Below are positions 10,667 through 23,495 of a stretch of 64,000 bases of DNA, piece by piece. Source of the DNA: Neoscytalidium dimidiatum (Eukaryota > Ascomycota > Dothideomycetes > Botryosphaeriales > Botryosphaeriaceae). Every line of letters begins with the position of its first letter. Position 1 is the first letter of the stretch. A program made the position numbers and the translations under genes. The stretch covers positions 2,790,001-2,854,000 of the forward strand of contig CM074702.1 of NCBI GenBank assembly GCA_037367355.1, read 5' to 3'. The notes beneath the pieces are model-generated. The model ran no database searches, was not told the origin of the DNA, and saw only the letters and a program-made list of their open reading frames with translations.

Positions 10667-12349
10667 ATGGCGCACGCTGATCTACGGGTTCAGGTTCGAA
10701 ATGCCACGCTGGAGCCCGCTATCGTGCAGCACGCACTGATCGTGTGGGATGACGAGAACACCGGGCAACTCCAACATCTTGGACGTGTCTTCGCTTCAGA
10801 CGATGATCGTAAAGCTAAGCTTACTCTTTGGCTTGGTTTCGACAGGAGTACACGCCAAACTCTGATCAGCTTCCATTTACCGCTCGTCACCCGCCCCGCC
10901 CGAACAAGAAACGCGAAACATACCTACGTCGTCATCCCAATCGACCGTGCAAATACCGTCACCGACCAAATCCCCATCAATCGCATTCCATACGCAACGA
11001 TCTGGCAGTTGGGGAAGGATAAAGCGGGATCGTCTGATACGATTTTCCGCGCAAGGTTCACGCTTAAAGATCCAGTTTATGTCGTGATGCCTATTCCAAC
11101 AAGGCCCTTAGAAGGACCTCTCAAGGGTGCACCCAGCCAGCTTGTGACGCTCTTAAAGTCGCTTTCGGAGACGCTTGAGCTTGACGTGTACCTTGAGAAC
11201 ACATCAGAGGTACTTCGTACCTCATGGAAATGGGAAGACGCAACGACGCCAGAAGTGAATCTTAATGCAATATACGGAAGAGGTTGTACTGGTGGAAAAA
11301 ATATTTGGGATCAGTATCCTTGCGACGACTCTAACAGTGATGCGACTTCTTGGAACCCTTTCGTTGATGATGGACCACCACCGTATGAAGAGGTCGTTCG
11401 CAAGTCGGTGTCGCCCAAAAATTTTCAAGCAATCAATCCAATTCATTCTCCCTTGGCACTCACTAAGTTTCGGGAATTTGGCTCTCCTGTCTCCCCAAGC
11501 GTTACATCATCGAGGTTAACGTGGGGAGCGACACCAGAACGTGGTCCTCATGTACAGTTCAAGGATTGTCCTCCCCAACTCCCAGAGAAGGAGCTTTCTC
11601 CAATCGCTGTATTGCCTCCCTCTCCCCATCCCCAACCACGAGAGGAGAAATTTTCTCCAATGGGTGCGTTGTCTCGCCGTGGTCAAAAACGCAATTTTGA
11701 TGAGGCGAATCTGGAGACCAACTGCAACAGCCCTACGGTTCTTTCACCACTGGTCCTGGGATCACCGACGCAACGTGACTCAACGGCAAGCTCGCCAAAG
11801 TCCATGGAGTTAAGCTCGCTCCAACCCATGGATTTTCAGGCAATGCTGTGCGAAGCCACCGCGATTGAGTCTGCAGTCTCATCATTCCTCTCGCACAGTC
11901 CTGCTGGCTTGAACAAGACAGAGCATTTGCTCGAGATAAAAGAGTGGCTGCAGTCCGCCTGGCGCTATCATCCGCTGGTGCACGAGACGTACCGCGCCCA
12001 ATTCCTTCGGCTTGGGCAATGCACGAGAGAGTACAAGGCAATCGAGTTCGACGTGACCATGATGGAACTCCAAAGGAAAGTGATCACGGACCGGGGGACC
12101 CGGGAATCTGTAAAGATGCCATCGCCTATCCCACATGATTACGAGGAACAGGTGGAGTACATTCGCGCTTGGCTCACTGCCAACATTTGCCGCAAGGCCG
12201 TGACAATGATGCTCGGGTTGTTGATCAATCTTCAAGATCTTGCTTCGCACGCCAAGCGTGAGGGTCGAAGCGCGGCGGTCGACTCCTTTCACGAAAGCAA
12301 AGCGATGTGTTTTGCTATTGCATTTTATGCTTTTGGTGGGCGGGTGTAG
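10667..12349 (+). CDS. Hypothetical protein with PPPY motif, 560 aa
   Basis: A single uninterrupted frame. I chose ATG 10667 (MAHADLRVQV, context AAAGATGG) because the upstream extension has no ATG. I do not recognise the family. Residues 1-220 look like a folded beta-rich domain. The middle (about 250-420) is Pro/Ser-rich and probably disordered, with a PPPYEEVV motif of the kind bound by WW-domain proteins such as Rsp5-type ubiquitin ligases (that binding is family knowledge, not shown here). The last 140 residues are mostly helical. It is the only intact gene in the left 29 kb, between RIP blocks, and its own codons are not RIP-mutated, so it is probably single copy. No signal peptide or membrane segment is seen. 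Confidence 0.75.
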   Translation: MAHADLRVQVRNATLEPAIVQHALIVWDDENTGQLQHLGRVFASDDDRKAKLTLWLGFDRSTRQTLISFHLPLVTRPARTRNAKHTYVVIPIDRANTVTDQIPINRIPYATIWQLGKDKAGSSDTIFRARFTLKDPVYVVMPIPTRPLEGPLKGAPSQLVTLLKSLSETLELDVYLENTSEVLRTSWKWEDATTPEVNLNAIYGRGCTGGKNIWDQYPCDDSNSDATSWNPFVDDGPPPYEEVVRKSVSPKNFQAINPIHSPLALTKFREFGSPVSPSVTSSRLTWGATPERGPHVQFKDCPPQLPEKELSPIAVLPPSPHPQPREEKFSPMGALSRRGQKRNFDEANLETNCNSPTVLSPLVLGSPTQRDSTASSPKSMELSSLQPMDFQAMLCEATAIESAVSSFLSHSPAGLNKTEHLLEIKEWLQSAWRYHPLVHETYRAQFLRLGQCTREYKAIEFDVTMMELQRKVITDRGTRESVKMPSPIPHDYEEQVEYIRAWLTANICRKAVTMMLGLLINLQDLASHAKREGRSAAVDSFHESKAMCFAIAFYAFGGRV

Positions 12350-13365
12350 GGGATGCGGTGATATAACAAAATCTGTGAACGGAAATATGGTCATGTAATC
12401 GTCCAACATCGACGATGGACATTTTAATGAAGGGATGAAGACGCTTACGGATGCAATGTGTCCCGCTATGCACCGCTTGATATACCCGGGTGGAAGGCAT
12501 AATCGTCGCTCTTGTAAATATTTTCATTTCAGATCGACTTGAGCAGTAGATTCGGAGATCTCGCGTTCATGCTGGGCGGATGGTCGGGTACGAAAAGGCC
12601 CGACGGTAGGTATGTGGATGGCCCACTGGAGAAGTGGCAGGCAGACATGCGCGCAGTCAAAGCAACGGTGGCATTTGCTCTAGCTACTGGGAGACTGATT
12701 ACAACTAAACACTAAGAGCTCAGTCCTTCTTAAGGCAAATTGGCCCCTTCTCTAGCTAGCCGTCACGCCGCTATAGAGACTGACAACACTCGGGAAATAG
12801 CCTTAAAGGGGATGGTATGAGGGGTGTATAGAGGATGGCACTACTTTTACATTTCCTTTTCTTATCCTTGCGTTTCGTTAAGCTTTGTTTTAGTGGTGCT
12901 TTTGTTCGTCTCTTTTCAGATAGTTGTACAGAGGAGGTATGGTTTCTTTGCATACAATGTGCTGGGCCTTGAATGAACCGTGATCCCAATGTAGCGTAGC
13001 GTGGCGTAGAGTGGCGCTCCTTGTCCCTATGGTCTGCTGAGGCCGACAGGGTGTATGAATCATGATGGAACATGAGCCCAATCGTTGGCTGATCAATGCC
13101 TTATTGCCTGATTTGCTTAAGCTTTCTACTTGTCTCGGTTATTGTATCAGATGCTCATAGCCAGCGCCACTCATTCTTAGTAACGAACAACCACCGTAAC
13201 ACTGTATATGAAGCCTCTCCTTCTACCATCTTCAGATAGCCAGCAGTCATTCAATCCATCACTGTTCACCCCAAAATCCAACACGATCCTTGCGCATATC
13301 TTATGCAATACTCATCAACCATCAAGAAAGTATGTACACTCTAAGTCTCAGACCACGAGCCTGAT
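12350..13365. other. Gene-free stretch with a dispersed repeat
   Basis: No convincing coding region is seen. The stretch includes the repeat at 13062-13195 and a short run of GTAGCGT-like units near 12991-13015. Confidence 0.6.
13062..13195 (+). repeat. Dispersed repeat, inverted partner at 31481-31620
   Basis: About 135 bp aligns with the reverse complement of 31481-31620. A core of about 45 bp around GAGCCCAATCGTTGGCTGAT (13073) is identical; the rest is diverged, including GCCAGCGCCACTC and GTAACGAACAACCA blocks. It lies just outside the DUF3435 pseudogene. Confidence 0.85.
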
Positions 13366-14745
13366 TTAGCGTATGAGGAAAGGAGTGCCACGGGTATATT
13401 GTCCATGGCTTAAAACACCCGCATGTCCTTGAAGAGATTCACCACCCAAAGGAAAAAACACAGTAGCATCCTCAGCAAAGTAACGAAGATGGTACCGCCG
13501 GAGCACGTGCTTTTTCAAATCTCCCCGACTGAAGAACTCTTTTTCGCGCTTTGGCAAGGAGAGGTCTTCGTCGCCCAAGCAGAGAAAGCACTGAGTTGAC
13601 TTACAGTTTAGGCTCCGGGCTTCAGCAGCCTCATCAGCGGCAGTAACGGTGTTGGAATCAGACGTGTCGAATCTATCTAGCGCCTTTGAGTGTTGTGGTC
13701 CACGACGATCCTTTTTCTTCTGGCAAAGAGCCACAAGTGCCGTGATAGCCCTTAATTCCCGATGTCTTTCTTCGTTTATTGTCTGCTCAGGGGTGGTAAG
13801 TAGCGCTTGAACGGCTCAAGATCGCTCTTCAAGAGAGTACCCATGTTCTGTCGGGTTTGGAGCGCCCACTGGGAGGTCGTCAAGTATGGTCTGAGCTCTG
13901 TTGACTTGTTCCTTAGATTTTCTGAGTGGCATCGTTCTTAGCTACAATTCATCTATGCTACTTTATAAGTTCGCGACTTTAGGATGCAAGTCAATTTGTC
14001 GCAGTTGTTCGGTAGATAGTTTCCGAGGTCGTTGAATTTCTGATCTTAGATTCGTGTGACTCAATCTTTAAAGCCACGGACGTAGAGTGCTGTACGGAAG
14101 AGGTTTATAAGATATTTCAATTCCACGCATAGTGCGACCGGTCTTCCGAAAAATCGGTAGCTCGAGCACCTCGTCTTTCCATGGAAGGCGCATCTGGCCC
14201 GTCGAATTGAGAGATTCAAGCCCTAGAAGCGCTTCCGGACTAGTGAGATCTGGTGCTGTAAAAGCTTCGTCACTAAATGCTAATGCCGAAAAGTAAGTGT
14301 GGGGAGAGTATTAAGCATGGATCATGGCGGATCTCGGCCGCAGTGAACGTATTTCTGCCGGTGATGTCAGCCCGAAACTATAATAAGGTAGTCATCTACC
14401 ATACCTATTCCTTTGGCTAAGGCGTCTTACTGTGTGCGTGCATTTAAACTCGAGCGACACGTGTGGTTCGCCTTCATCGTCCGGAGGCTGGATCAACGTG
14501 GCTTGAACGTCGCGGTACCAAAGTGCGAGCAGTGATCCGGGCCGGTTGCCTACTATTCCAAGCAGCAGCGCGAATAGCGAAAGCTCAACTCTCTGCCTCT
14601 CATAATCGAATGTCATCTCTAGAAATGTCCAATGAGCTTTTAGGACCTCGAATACGTGCTCGGTGTGTATCACCGTCCTTTCTCTATTCTTCGGGTTCAG
14701 GAGCTTAAAACGCCCTGCTAGTGTTTTAAGGACCTCATTGAACCG
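13366..14745 (-). pseudogene. DUF3435 (Crypton/Starship-type tyrosine recombinase) pseudogene
   Basis: One minus-strand frame runs from 14745 to the stop at 13366 with six internal stops and no frameshift. Recognisable DUF3435 segments in order: YERQRVELSLFALLLGIVGN followed by RPGSLLALWYRD (14392-14673), SPHTYFSALAFSDEAF and LPYSTLRPWL (about 14300-14068), RPRKLSTEQLRQIDLHPKV (about 14030), and a C-terminal cysteine/His region CKSTQCFLCLGDE with KKHVLRRYHLRYF (13366-13734). Five stops can be read as C-to-T changes in CAA, CAG or CGA, in line with mild RIP. The segment between LPYSTLRPWL and RPRKLS, which should carry the downstream catalytic Arg/His/Tyr, is missing. DUF3435 proteins are related to Crypton recombinases and include the captains of Starship giant elements. 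Whether this was a captain cannot be decided here. Confidence 0.85.
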
Positions 14746-15640
14746 TTAGGTAACTACAGACGTGATTTGCAGTGTTGAAAGAAACTTACATGCTTCATCT
14801 ACACGACGATAGACTTATCCAATTTACTCTTCACCAAGCGTCTTGCAATTGGATGGCAGCTTGGTGTCTAGAACCAGACAACATAAGGTATAAATACTCC
14901 TACTCCCACGCTACTAGCTAGCTAGTATAACCCAAGTAATATCTATCCTACGACTAAAGAATAGGTGGTCAAACCGAGCTATAAAGGAGAAATTCCACAG
15001 GTAAAAAGAGAGCCTACTAAGAAAGAAAGATAAGTTACGATAGCTCTATTAGATAGAAGTCTATATTCTCCTCTAATACTAGGGGAGATACTTTATCTAT
15101 ATATCTATTAAAGGGGCTATATAACTAAGCTATTAGAATATTATAAGGCTTATTTAGCTTATATAATACGTAGCTAACTATCTAGTTTTAATAATAAAAA
15201 TATCTAGAATTTTTAGTAAGCTACTAAAGCCTTCTTTATTAGTTAGAGTTATTTTTATAAATATACTCTTATATATTAAATATAGAGTAAAATAGAATTT
15301 TCAATAGAGAGAATAACTATAAGATAAAAAATATATAATAATATATATAAGTAAAGTATTAGATAATAAATAAAAAGTATTAATATTCTAAATAAGCTAA
15401 AAAAAACCTATACTAAAACTAGTAAGACGTAATATATTAAAAATTTAAGTATTTTATTAGAATTACGGACGCCGAGCTTCTATCTAAGATATTTATTTAG
15501 TAGTCTAGCCTTTACGAGAAGTATATAACTTACTAGCTAGACCTATACGAGTTACGTATCTTTAATATATAAGTCTCTTTTTACTACTTAGCTAGAGGCC
15601 TATTAAACTCCTTAAAGATTCGTTTTAATAGTAATTTAGT
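14746..15640. repeat. RIP-mutated AT-rich DNA without recognisable gene
   Basis: From about 14890 CpA and TpG vanish again. I see no identifiable domain in either strand. The last 170 bp (15470-15640) match 8986-9165. A TTTA-type run at 15641-15663 separates it from the LINE. Confidence 0.6.
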
Positions 15641-16883
15641 TATTTATTTATTTATTTATTCGTTTAACGTCTTTATATAAGCTAAGCTTATAAAAAACGG
15701 CTAGTCTACTAACGTATCTATTTCGATATTTTAATCGGGGTTTATATTCGGATTTTATTCGAAAAGAAGTCTAGAAATAGTAGAAACTAAGCTAGTACGT
15801 TTTAGAAAGAAATAGAAAAGTAAGAAAGTAACTATAAGTAAAATAAAGCTTAAGAAGTAAAGGAATTTTTAGGGAGAGACTAAAGTTAATTTATCGAAAG
15901 TACGTATTTAGACTTCCGCTAAAGTAAGTTCTAATAGCTACTTTTAGATAGCTATTTTAGTTATCGATAGAAAGTTTAGAAGGGCCTTCTATCTATTTTT
16001 AATATTAAATATAAGGTCTAGAGAGGGGTTTTTCGTTTCTAGACTAGTATATATATCTTCTCTTTTAAGTCGATATTTTTTATAGTCTAGAATTAGATAT
16101 CGAGGAGTTTATTTAGCTATATTATTATATAAATAATAATTAGAGGGGTTTAATCTAAAGCGGTTTAAATAGAACTTAAAGTAGCCGTATTCTATTTTAA
16201 GCTAGTAGAATATAAAGCCAGTTTCTCTCTTTGTAGAGAGGTCTATTAACTTACGTTTTATTTTCTAGTTAAACCGTCTTAGATAAGACTCTTTAGAGGC
16301 TATTTTCGCTTACTTATTCGCTATTTTTTACTATAAATTAATAAAGTCTACTTACGTTAGTATTCTAAAGAATACGTAGCTAGTAGATTCGTTATTCGGG
16401 TTTATTTTATAGGCGTATTTAGCTAGGAAATCTACTTTTTCGTTACTACGTATATTAAAATAGCTAGGAATCTATTCTAATTAAATTAAATTTCCATTAA
16501 GAATAAGCGTTTTTATTACGTTTAAAGCTCGTATTTACGCTTATTATCTTAGGTTTTCGAATAGTATTTTTAGACGGTAGAGCGCGGTCTAGTTATCCGC
16601 GTAGACTCTAATATCTTTATTAGTATAACCGTTTCTAACTACGAGTTTAAGGGCTCTCGTAAGAGCCTCTAGTTCGCCGTTATAGACTAGATTATTATCT
16701 CTAATATTTCCTACTATAATAGTAGTTTCGTTCTTAAAAATAAGATCGTTTCTATCTATAAAAACTACTAATTCTATTTTAATTTTATTTAGAATTAAAC
16801 TAGCGTCTATATAGATAGAAATTAGATTATCTAAAGGATTTTTAAATTCGTTTAGATATTTCTTAGCTTATTCTTCTTTTAAG

Positions 16884-17268
16884 TGTTACGACACCAGCTA
16901 AAGGGACGAAAAAGGGACGGCCCCACACCCTAGAAAGGGCCCCGACTCCTCGGAACGGGAAATTCTTAGTCCGGATTACGCCCTAAAGAATAGAAGGAGG
17001 GTTTATTATCTAGCGTACTAACTATAGATTACTCGGCTTACTAGATTATAATAAGCTAACTAATAATCTATTATAATCTAATTAAAATACCTTATATATA
17101 TAAGATACGCCCGTTTATAGTAGATAGAACCCTCGTAGTTAACTTATTAATTAATTCCTATCCTACTATTATACGAACCTCCTCTATCTACTATTATATC
17201 GGCCCCTAGAAAGCCTAAGCTATCTAATAACGCGCCTCGACTCCCCTAGAAAAAGTTCTAACGTAATA
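16884..17268 (+). repeat. 5' LTR of the nested gypsy element
   Basis: 385 bp, TGTTACGACACCAG to AACGTAATA. Its first part still contains some CA and TG, so it is less RIP-altered than its 3' partner. The second half matches the LTRs of the 1689-8981 copy, while the first half does not. Confidence 0.93.
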
Positions 17269-20200
17269 CTTTAACTACCTTTTTATAGATACTAGAGATA
17301 ACTCTACTCTAAAACTACTAACTATAATATTCTAGACTAAAATTAGAAATAACCTTTTAATAAAGAAGGATTAACTTTAATTAATCCGTCCCTTAATTTC
17401 TAGAAACCTAGTCCTTAATACGAGACTACTTATCTTAAAAGTCTATTTCTTAAATATAGCTTCTTTAAGCTAAGTAATTAACGAATCTAGAGTACTAGAG
17501 AACGCTAGTAATAACTACGGCTAAGTTCTTCTAAAGTATTTTATTTAAGGATAAGCCTTTACTATTAACCGTACTATACGACCTTCTACTCTAGCTATCC
17601 CCGCGATATTAGAATCGACCCCCTATAATACTAAACTAAAAATTAAGACCCCTAATATCTATAATAGAGACTAGTATAAGCTTAATAACTTTCTAGTCTA
17701 ACTAGAGAATTACTTTAAATTCTATAAAATATTATTTAAGAATAACGAGGAAAGAGTCTACTTTATAGAAACCTATCTCTAAGATAACGTAGTATAGTAG
17801 TTCGAACCCTATTAAAAGAATTTCCGCTCGGCTATTCTACGTATAGAAACTAGTAGCCTATTCGCTAACTATAATCGCTTCGCTAATATAATAAGATAAG
17901 CCTTTAGTAATAAGAATAAGAAGTAGAAGGCCGCCCTTCGAATTTAGAATCTCCGATAAATCCGATTAGTCTTAGAATATATTATAGAATTCCGTATACT
18001 TATCTCCTATCTTAATTAGAATAACTAATCCCTTAAATATATCTTCTATAAGAGCCTAAAGTATAATATAAAGGCCGAATTCGCCTATATTAGATTATCT
18101 AAAGACCTTAGTAAGACTATTAATATAGCTATCTAAGTTAACTAATAACTATTTAATTTTAGATAAGAAATAGGCTAAATCCGATACTTAGCTAATATCT
18201 TATAATTCTAAAATAACCTATCTCTAGAGGACTCTATAGACTTAGATACTAACTAACGATAAAATCCTCGGCTAGTACTAGAGAAAGAATAGTAACGACG
18301 TAAAAAGAGTCTTTACTTCTATTATAGAAAGTACAAATATATTAGTAGAAACTATCTAGATAAATAAACTAGTAACTAGCGGACTAATAATAAGAAAACC
18401 ATCTTAGCTACTAAAGAACGGTCTAAGACTTCTAACTATAATATCTTCTACTAGTCTACTTATAGTATTAAGGTCTACTTTATTTATTAAAAGGCTAAGA
18501 ATATTAGCGGATACTATCTAAAAAACTAGAAACGCCTACTAAACTAGAGCTATAGTAGGCGAGCCTTCTATTCTATAGAACTATAGTAGTATCGACTAGA
18601 AAAACTATAGAATACCTATTAAAAAGCGAGGGGGAATCCGTAGAATATAGGAACTACTAGATTATCGTAATAAGAATTAATAGATACCGAGCGCTTACTT
18701 TTATCGACTTCGTATTATAAGAAAACTACGTCTTAAACCGATTCGTAGAAAAAGCTAACCTAAAACCTAGAGAAAAGAACTAACTATATTAACTAAAAAC
18801 CGTTAATAGATCTTCTAGCTTCTTTAAAGATAGAAAGGTAATTATTAAAATCCTAAAACTAACCCTTAAATATAAAAACTATAGAGAACGTATCTATCTA
18901 GACGTTATTAAGATCTCTAAGTATAATATTATTCTAGATATCTCTTAGTAAAAGAAATAGAAAATATAATATAATTAGAATAATAGAGGAATTACTCTTA
19001 AGTCTAAAGAACGAAATTAAGAACTAGAATAGAAACTATATACTATAGCCGAACCGATTACCTACGTAAGCCTAATTTCGAAAGCTACGCTAGAAAGAAC
19101 CTTAAAAAAGAAGTAAGTAATTAAAATAATATAGTATCGCCCTACTACTACGAATAAAAAAAGAATCTAATAGATTAGTACTATTAGACGAGAAAAACTA
19201 GACTATCTAATACTCGTAGGAGGAGATAATTCTATTAGAATATACGAATAATATCTTAACGGCGTTTCTAAGAAATACTACCGGTTTAAGAAAATTTTTA
19301 GAGAAAAGATTAAAGACGCTCTATCGAAATATAAACTATAGGACTATAAGATTAACTTAAAACTAAGTATTAAATCTTAATTTAGACTCTTATATCTAAT
19401 ATTAGAAAAGAAGTTATAAGTAATAAGGGAATACTTAGACTTATTACTAAAGAAGAAATATATCCGACCCTCTTAATTCTTAGTAGGATTTTCCGTTCTC
19501 TTCGTACTAAAGCTTAGAGGTAAGTTACGCCTCTATATAGATTATAGATTTCTAAATAATATAACTATTAAAGACCGCTATCCTCTACCTCGTATTAATA
19601 AACTAAGAGATTATTTCTTTAGAGCGCGGTTCTTTACTAAGCTAAATTTACGGAATAGATACTATCTTATTTAAATTAAGAAAGAATATAAATAGAAAAC
19701 TATATTTAGAACTTAATACGGTCTATACGAATATCTAGTAATATCTTTCGAACTTATTAACGCTTCTACTATATTCTAAGCCCTCGTTAACTACGTTCTA
19801 CGGGAATATCTAAACCGATTCTATATAGCCTATCTTAACGATATTCTAATATACTTAGAAACCCTTAAAGAATATAAGAAATATATATCTAAAGTCCTCT
19901 AGAAACTACTTAAATATAACCTCTCCGTTAAACTAGAAAAATATACCTTCTATATCTAAAGAATAGAATTTCTAGGCTTTATTATCGAACTAGAAAAAGT
20001 AGTTATAGACCTAAAGAAGATAGAGGATATTCTAAAGTAGCTAGAACTAAGAAACGTTAAAAAAGTATAAGTCTTTCTAGAATTTACTAACTTCTACTAA
20101 CGATTTATCGAACGATACTTATATATAGCCGAACTTTTAATCTAACTTACTTAAAAGAATACCCCCTTCGTTTAGAAAGAACCCTAGTAAGAGGCGTTTA

Positions 20201-23110
20201 ACTAACTTAAAAGGGCCTTTATAGAAGCGCCGGTATTAATTATATTTAATCTTAATAAACTACTCTACCTTAAAACTAATATATCTAACTATACTATCGG
20301 CGCTATTCTTAGCTAGCTAGATAATAAGGGAAGATTATACTCTATTATATATTACTCTCGTAAAATATTACCCGCCGAACTTAATTATAAAATATACAAT
20401 AAAGAACTACTTACGATCGTTATAGCGTTTAAGAAATAGCGATACTATCTTAAAAAAGCTAACTATAAAATTACGATATATTTAGACTATAAGAATCTAG
20501 AATACTTTATAACTACTAAGGTACTAAATAGAAGATAAATATAATAGGCCGAATAACTAGTCCCCTTCTACTTTAAGATCTACTATCATAAGGAAGAAGA
20601 AAATAGTAAGATTAACGTACTTAGCCGAAAAGCTAACTATATAAAAGGAAAACTAAATCTATTACTAGCGGTACTACGATAAAATAACGACGATATATTA
20701 AGTTCTAACCGCCTCTAAATTATTAAGAGATATAATCTACTCTAGAAGAAATAAATACTAGTACCTATTATAAGATTAGAAAACCCTATTGATAACGACG
20801 AGCCTCTAAGAGGTATAATACCCAAATAAGAATCTAAGAATAAAGAAGAACTATAGAATAAAAAACCTATACTAATATCTAAAGAAACTATAGAGAAAGT
20901 AGTAAATAAAGAAAAAGATAATATCGCTACTTAGAAATAAATTATCTAAGAAAAATATAATAACAATTCGCTATTCTAAGAACTACTTTAACGAATAGAT
21001 ACTCTAGAGTATAATAACCCCGACCTAGTCTAAGATTATAGAGGTAATATACTATTTCGTAGAAAAATCTATATATCTATATCTTTATATAAACGGCTAA
21101 TAAAGAAATACTATAAATTTATAGTCTATAAATATCTAGAAATAATAAGAATCTTAGAACGGCTTATAAGATACTTCTACTTTCTCTAAATAAGGAAAAT
21201 AGTAGAGAAAGTTATCTAGGAATATAACGAATACGTAAAAAATAAGATAGCGCAATATATACTATACGAATAACTATAGCTTATTATAGTACTAACTAAA
21301 TCCTAGAAATTAATTATAATAGACTTTATTACCGATCTACTAGTCTTAGTAGACTCTATAACTAAAATATAATATAATACTATCTTAGTTATCGTCGATC
21401 GTCTAATAAAATAGATATACTTCGTCCCTTATAATAAGAAAATCGAAGTAGAAGGCTATATCTACCTCTTTCTTAGATACGTCTTCGCCTACTACGAAAT
21501 ACCTAAGAAACTAATTACGAATTAAGATCTACAATTTAGAGCTAAATTCTAATAGACCTTAGTCTATAAGTTAGAAACTAAATATAAGATATTAATAATA
21601 GTATACCCGTAAACCGACGGATAAATAGAACGAACTAACTAGACGCTAGAATAGTATCTAAGATTCTATCTAAACTATAGATAAAATAACTAAGTTAAAC
21701 TCCTACTATTAGTCTAATACGCGTATAATAGTATATTAATAGAAGCTATATAAACTACGTCCTTCTACGCTAACTACGAATTCGACTCTACCGCCTTCGA
21801 AGAATTCTAAATCTACGAAGTACTCGCCTAAAAAGCTATACTTAGAATAGACTAGCTACGTAAACTATACTAGAAACTAGCCCGAGATATTAAATTTACT
21901 ATATACTAAATAGCTATATACTATAATAGACGGCGCTAGACGTCGCTACCTCTAAAGAAGAGGGATAAAGTCTAGCTCTTTAGAAAAAATATTAAAATAA
22001 TATAATTAAATAATAAATTAGACTATAAAAAAATCAGACTCTACTAAATTAAGAAAAAACTTTTATCTATTTCTTTTAAACTTAAATTACTAGAATAAGT
22101 AAATATATACTCGGTTTTCTATATCTCGTTACTTAAACCCGTATATAGTAACGCCGAATCTAATCTAGAACTTAAAATATATTCTAATAACGCCGATAAA
22201 GAATAGAATATAGAGAAAATCCTAGATAGAGACTAGATCGACGGTTAATTTAAGTATCTTATTAAGTAGAAAGAAGCGGATTCCGCTAGAAATCTATAGA
22301 AACCCTTATAAAAACTAATCTCTTATCTTAACTACGAAGAACTTATCTATAAATACTACTAATAAAACTCTAACCGCCTAAATCTAGAGTATCCTCCTAT
22401 AATATAAACCTCGGAGGCGGCGTTAAGAATACCTAAAACTAGTCTACTAAAGCCTTTTAAAGAACCGCCCTATTAGAACTTACTACGTTACTACTATCTA
22501 AACTTAATAGCTATACTATATACGTCTTCTTAAGATCTAGCTTCTTTAGAGATAATAAATCCTAATATATTATTTTACGCTTCTAATTATTAAGAAACTA
22601 CTTCTACCGCTTTAAATATTCTAAATAAGCTATAAAAGTAAGAAGGGAGTTTTAAGTCGCTTTTAAAGCCTACTAAGAGGTAGATAAGGCCTTAGTAGTA
22701 GTTAAACGTTTTCTATAAAGGCGATCGCGCTCTTAATTAACCGAGTTCCCTATAACTATTAATAACTACTTATTAAAAAATAGGGGAACCTATAATTTCG
22801 AACTAGGATATTCTAAACGTTATAGCCGCGACCCTAACGAATATACTTAGAATAACGAGAAGATAAAGTTTCTAGCTCTTTTTCTAGTAATATCTTATAC
22901 TTCTTACTCTTTTTATAGTAGTAACTAGAGGATAGTATAACGATAACTCCTAAGCAGATAATACGAGTAGCTAAATTTTAGCGCTTAGAGGACTTACGAC
23001 TAGATATCGTAAAGTAAGATTAGAGATAAATAGTAAAATAGATAAGAGAGAACTACTCTATACTTATAGCCTTAAACTTTTGGGCTAAAAGTCGCCTAGA
23101 AGGGGGATAG

Positions 23111-23495
23111 TATTACGATACTAGCTAAAGGGACGGAGAAAAGACGGCCCTACGCTCTAGAAAGAGCCCTAACTCCTTAAAATAGGAAATCCTTAGTCTA
23201 GATTACGCCCTAAAGAGTAGAAGAAGGGTTTATTATCTAGCGTATTAACTATAGATTACTCGGCTTACTAGATTACGGTAAGCTAACTAGTAATCTACTA
23301 TAATCTAATTAAAATACCTTATATATATAAAATACGCCCGTTTATAGTAGATAGAACCCTCGTAGTTAACTTATTAATTAATTCCTATCCTACTATTATA
23401 TAAACCTCCCCTATTTACTACTATATCGGCTTCTAGAAAGTCTAAGCTATCTAACGACTCGCTTTAACTCCCCTAGAAAGAGTTCTAACGTAATA
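23111..23495 (+). repeat. 3' LTR of the nested gypsy element
   Basis: Exactly 385 bp like the 5' LTR, from TATTACGATACTAG to AACGTAATA, preceded by a purine tract AGAAGGGGGATAG. It is followed by the target duplication TTAAG. Confidence 0.93.

Larger units (their letters stand above)
16884..23495 (+). mobile_element. Complete RIP-mutated Ty3/gypsy element nested in the LINE
   Basis: 6612 bp bounded by 385-bp LTRs and flanked by TTAAG at 16879-16883 and 23496-23500, a perfect 5-bp target duplication. Gag is at about 17.5-18.5 kb. The RT active site reads AYLNDILIYLE at 19831 (YLDD with G-to-A). The integrase core (VDRLIK.IYFVP) is near 21390-21425. The integrase end and chromodomain at 21770-22370 align with the non-RIP copy at 1-650. 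Stops are everywhere, mostly TAA/TAG where CAA/CAG would be. The 3' non-coding module differs from that of the other two copies. Confidence 0.93.

Noticed and set aside
12771..13096. Minus-strand frames of 100 and 68 residues
   Set aside because: No codon structure or family feature, and they partly overlap the dispersed repeat.
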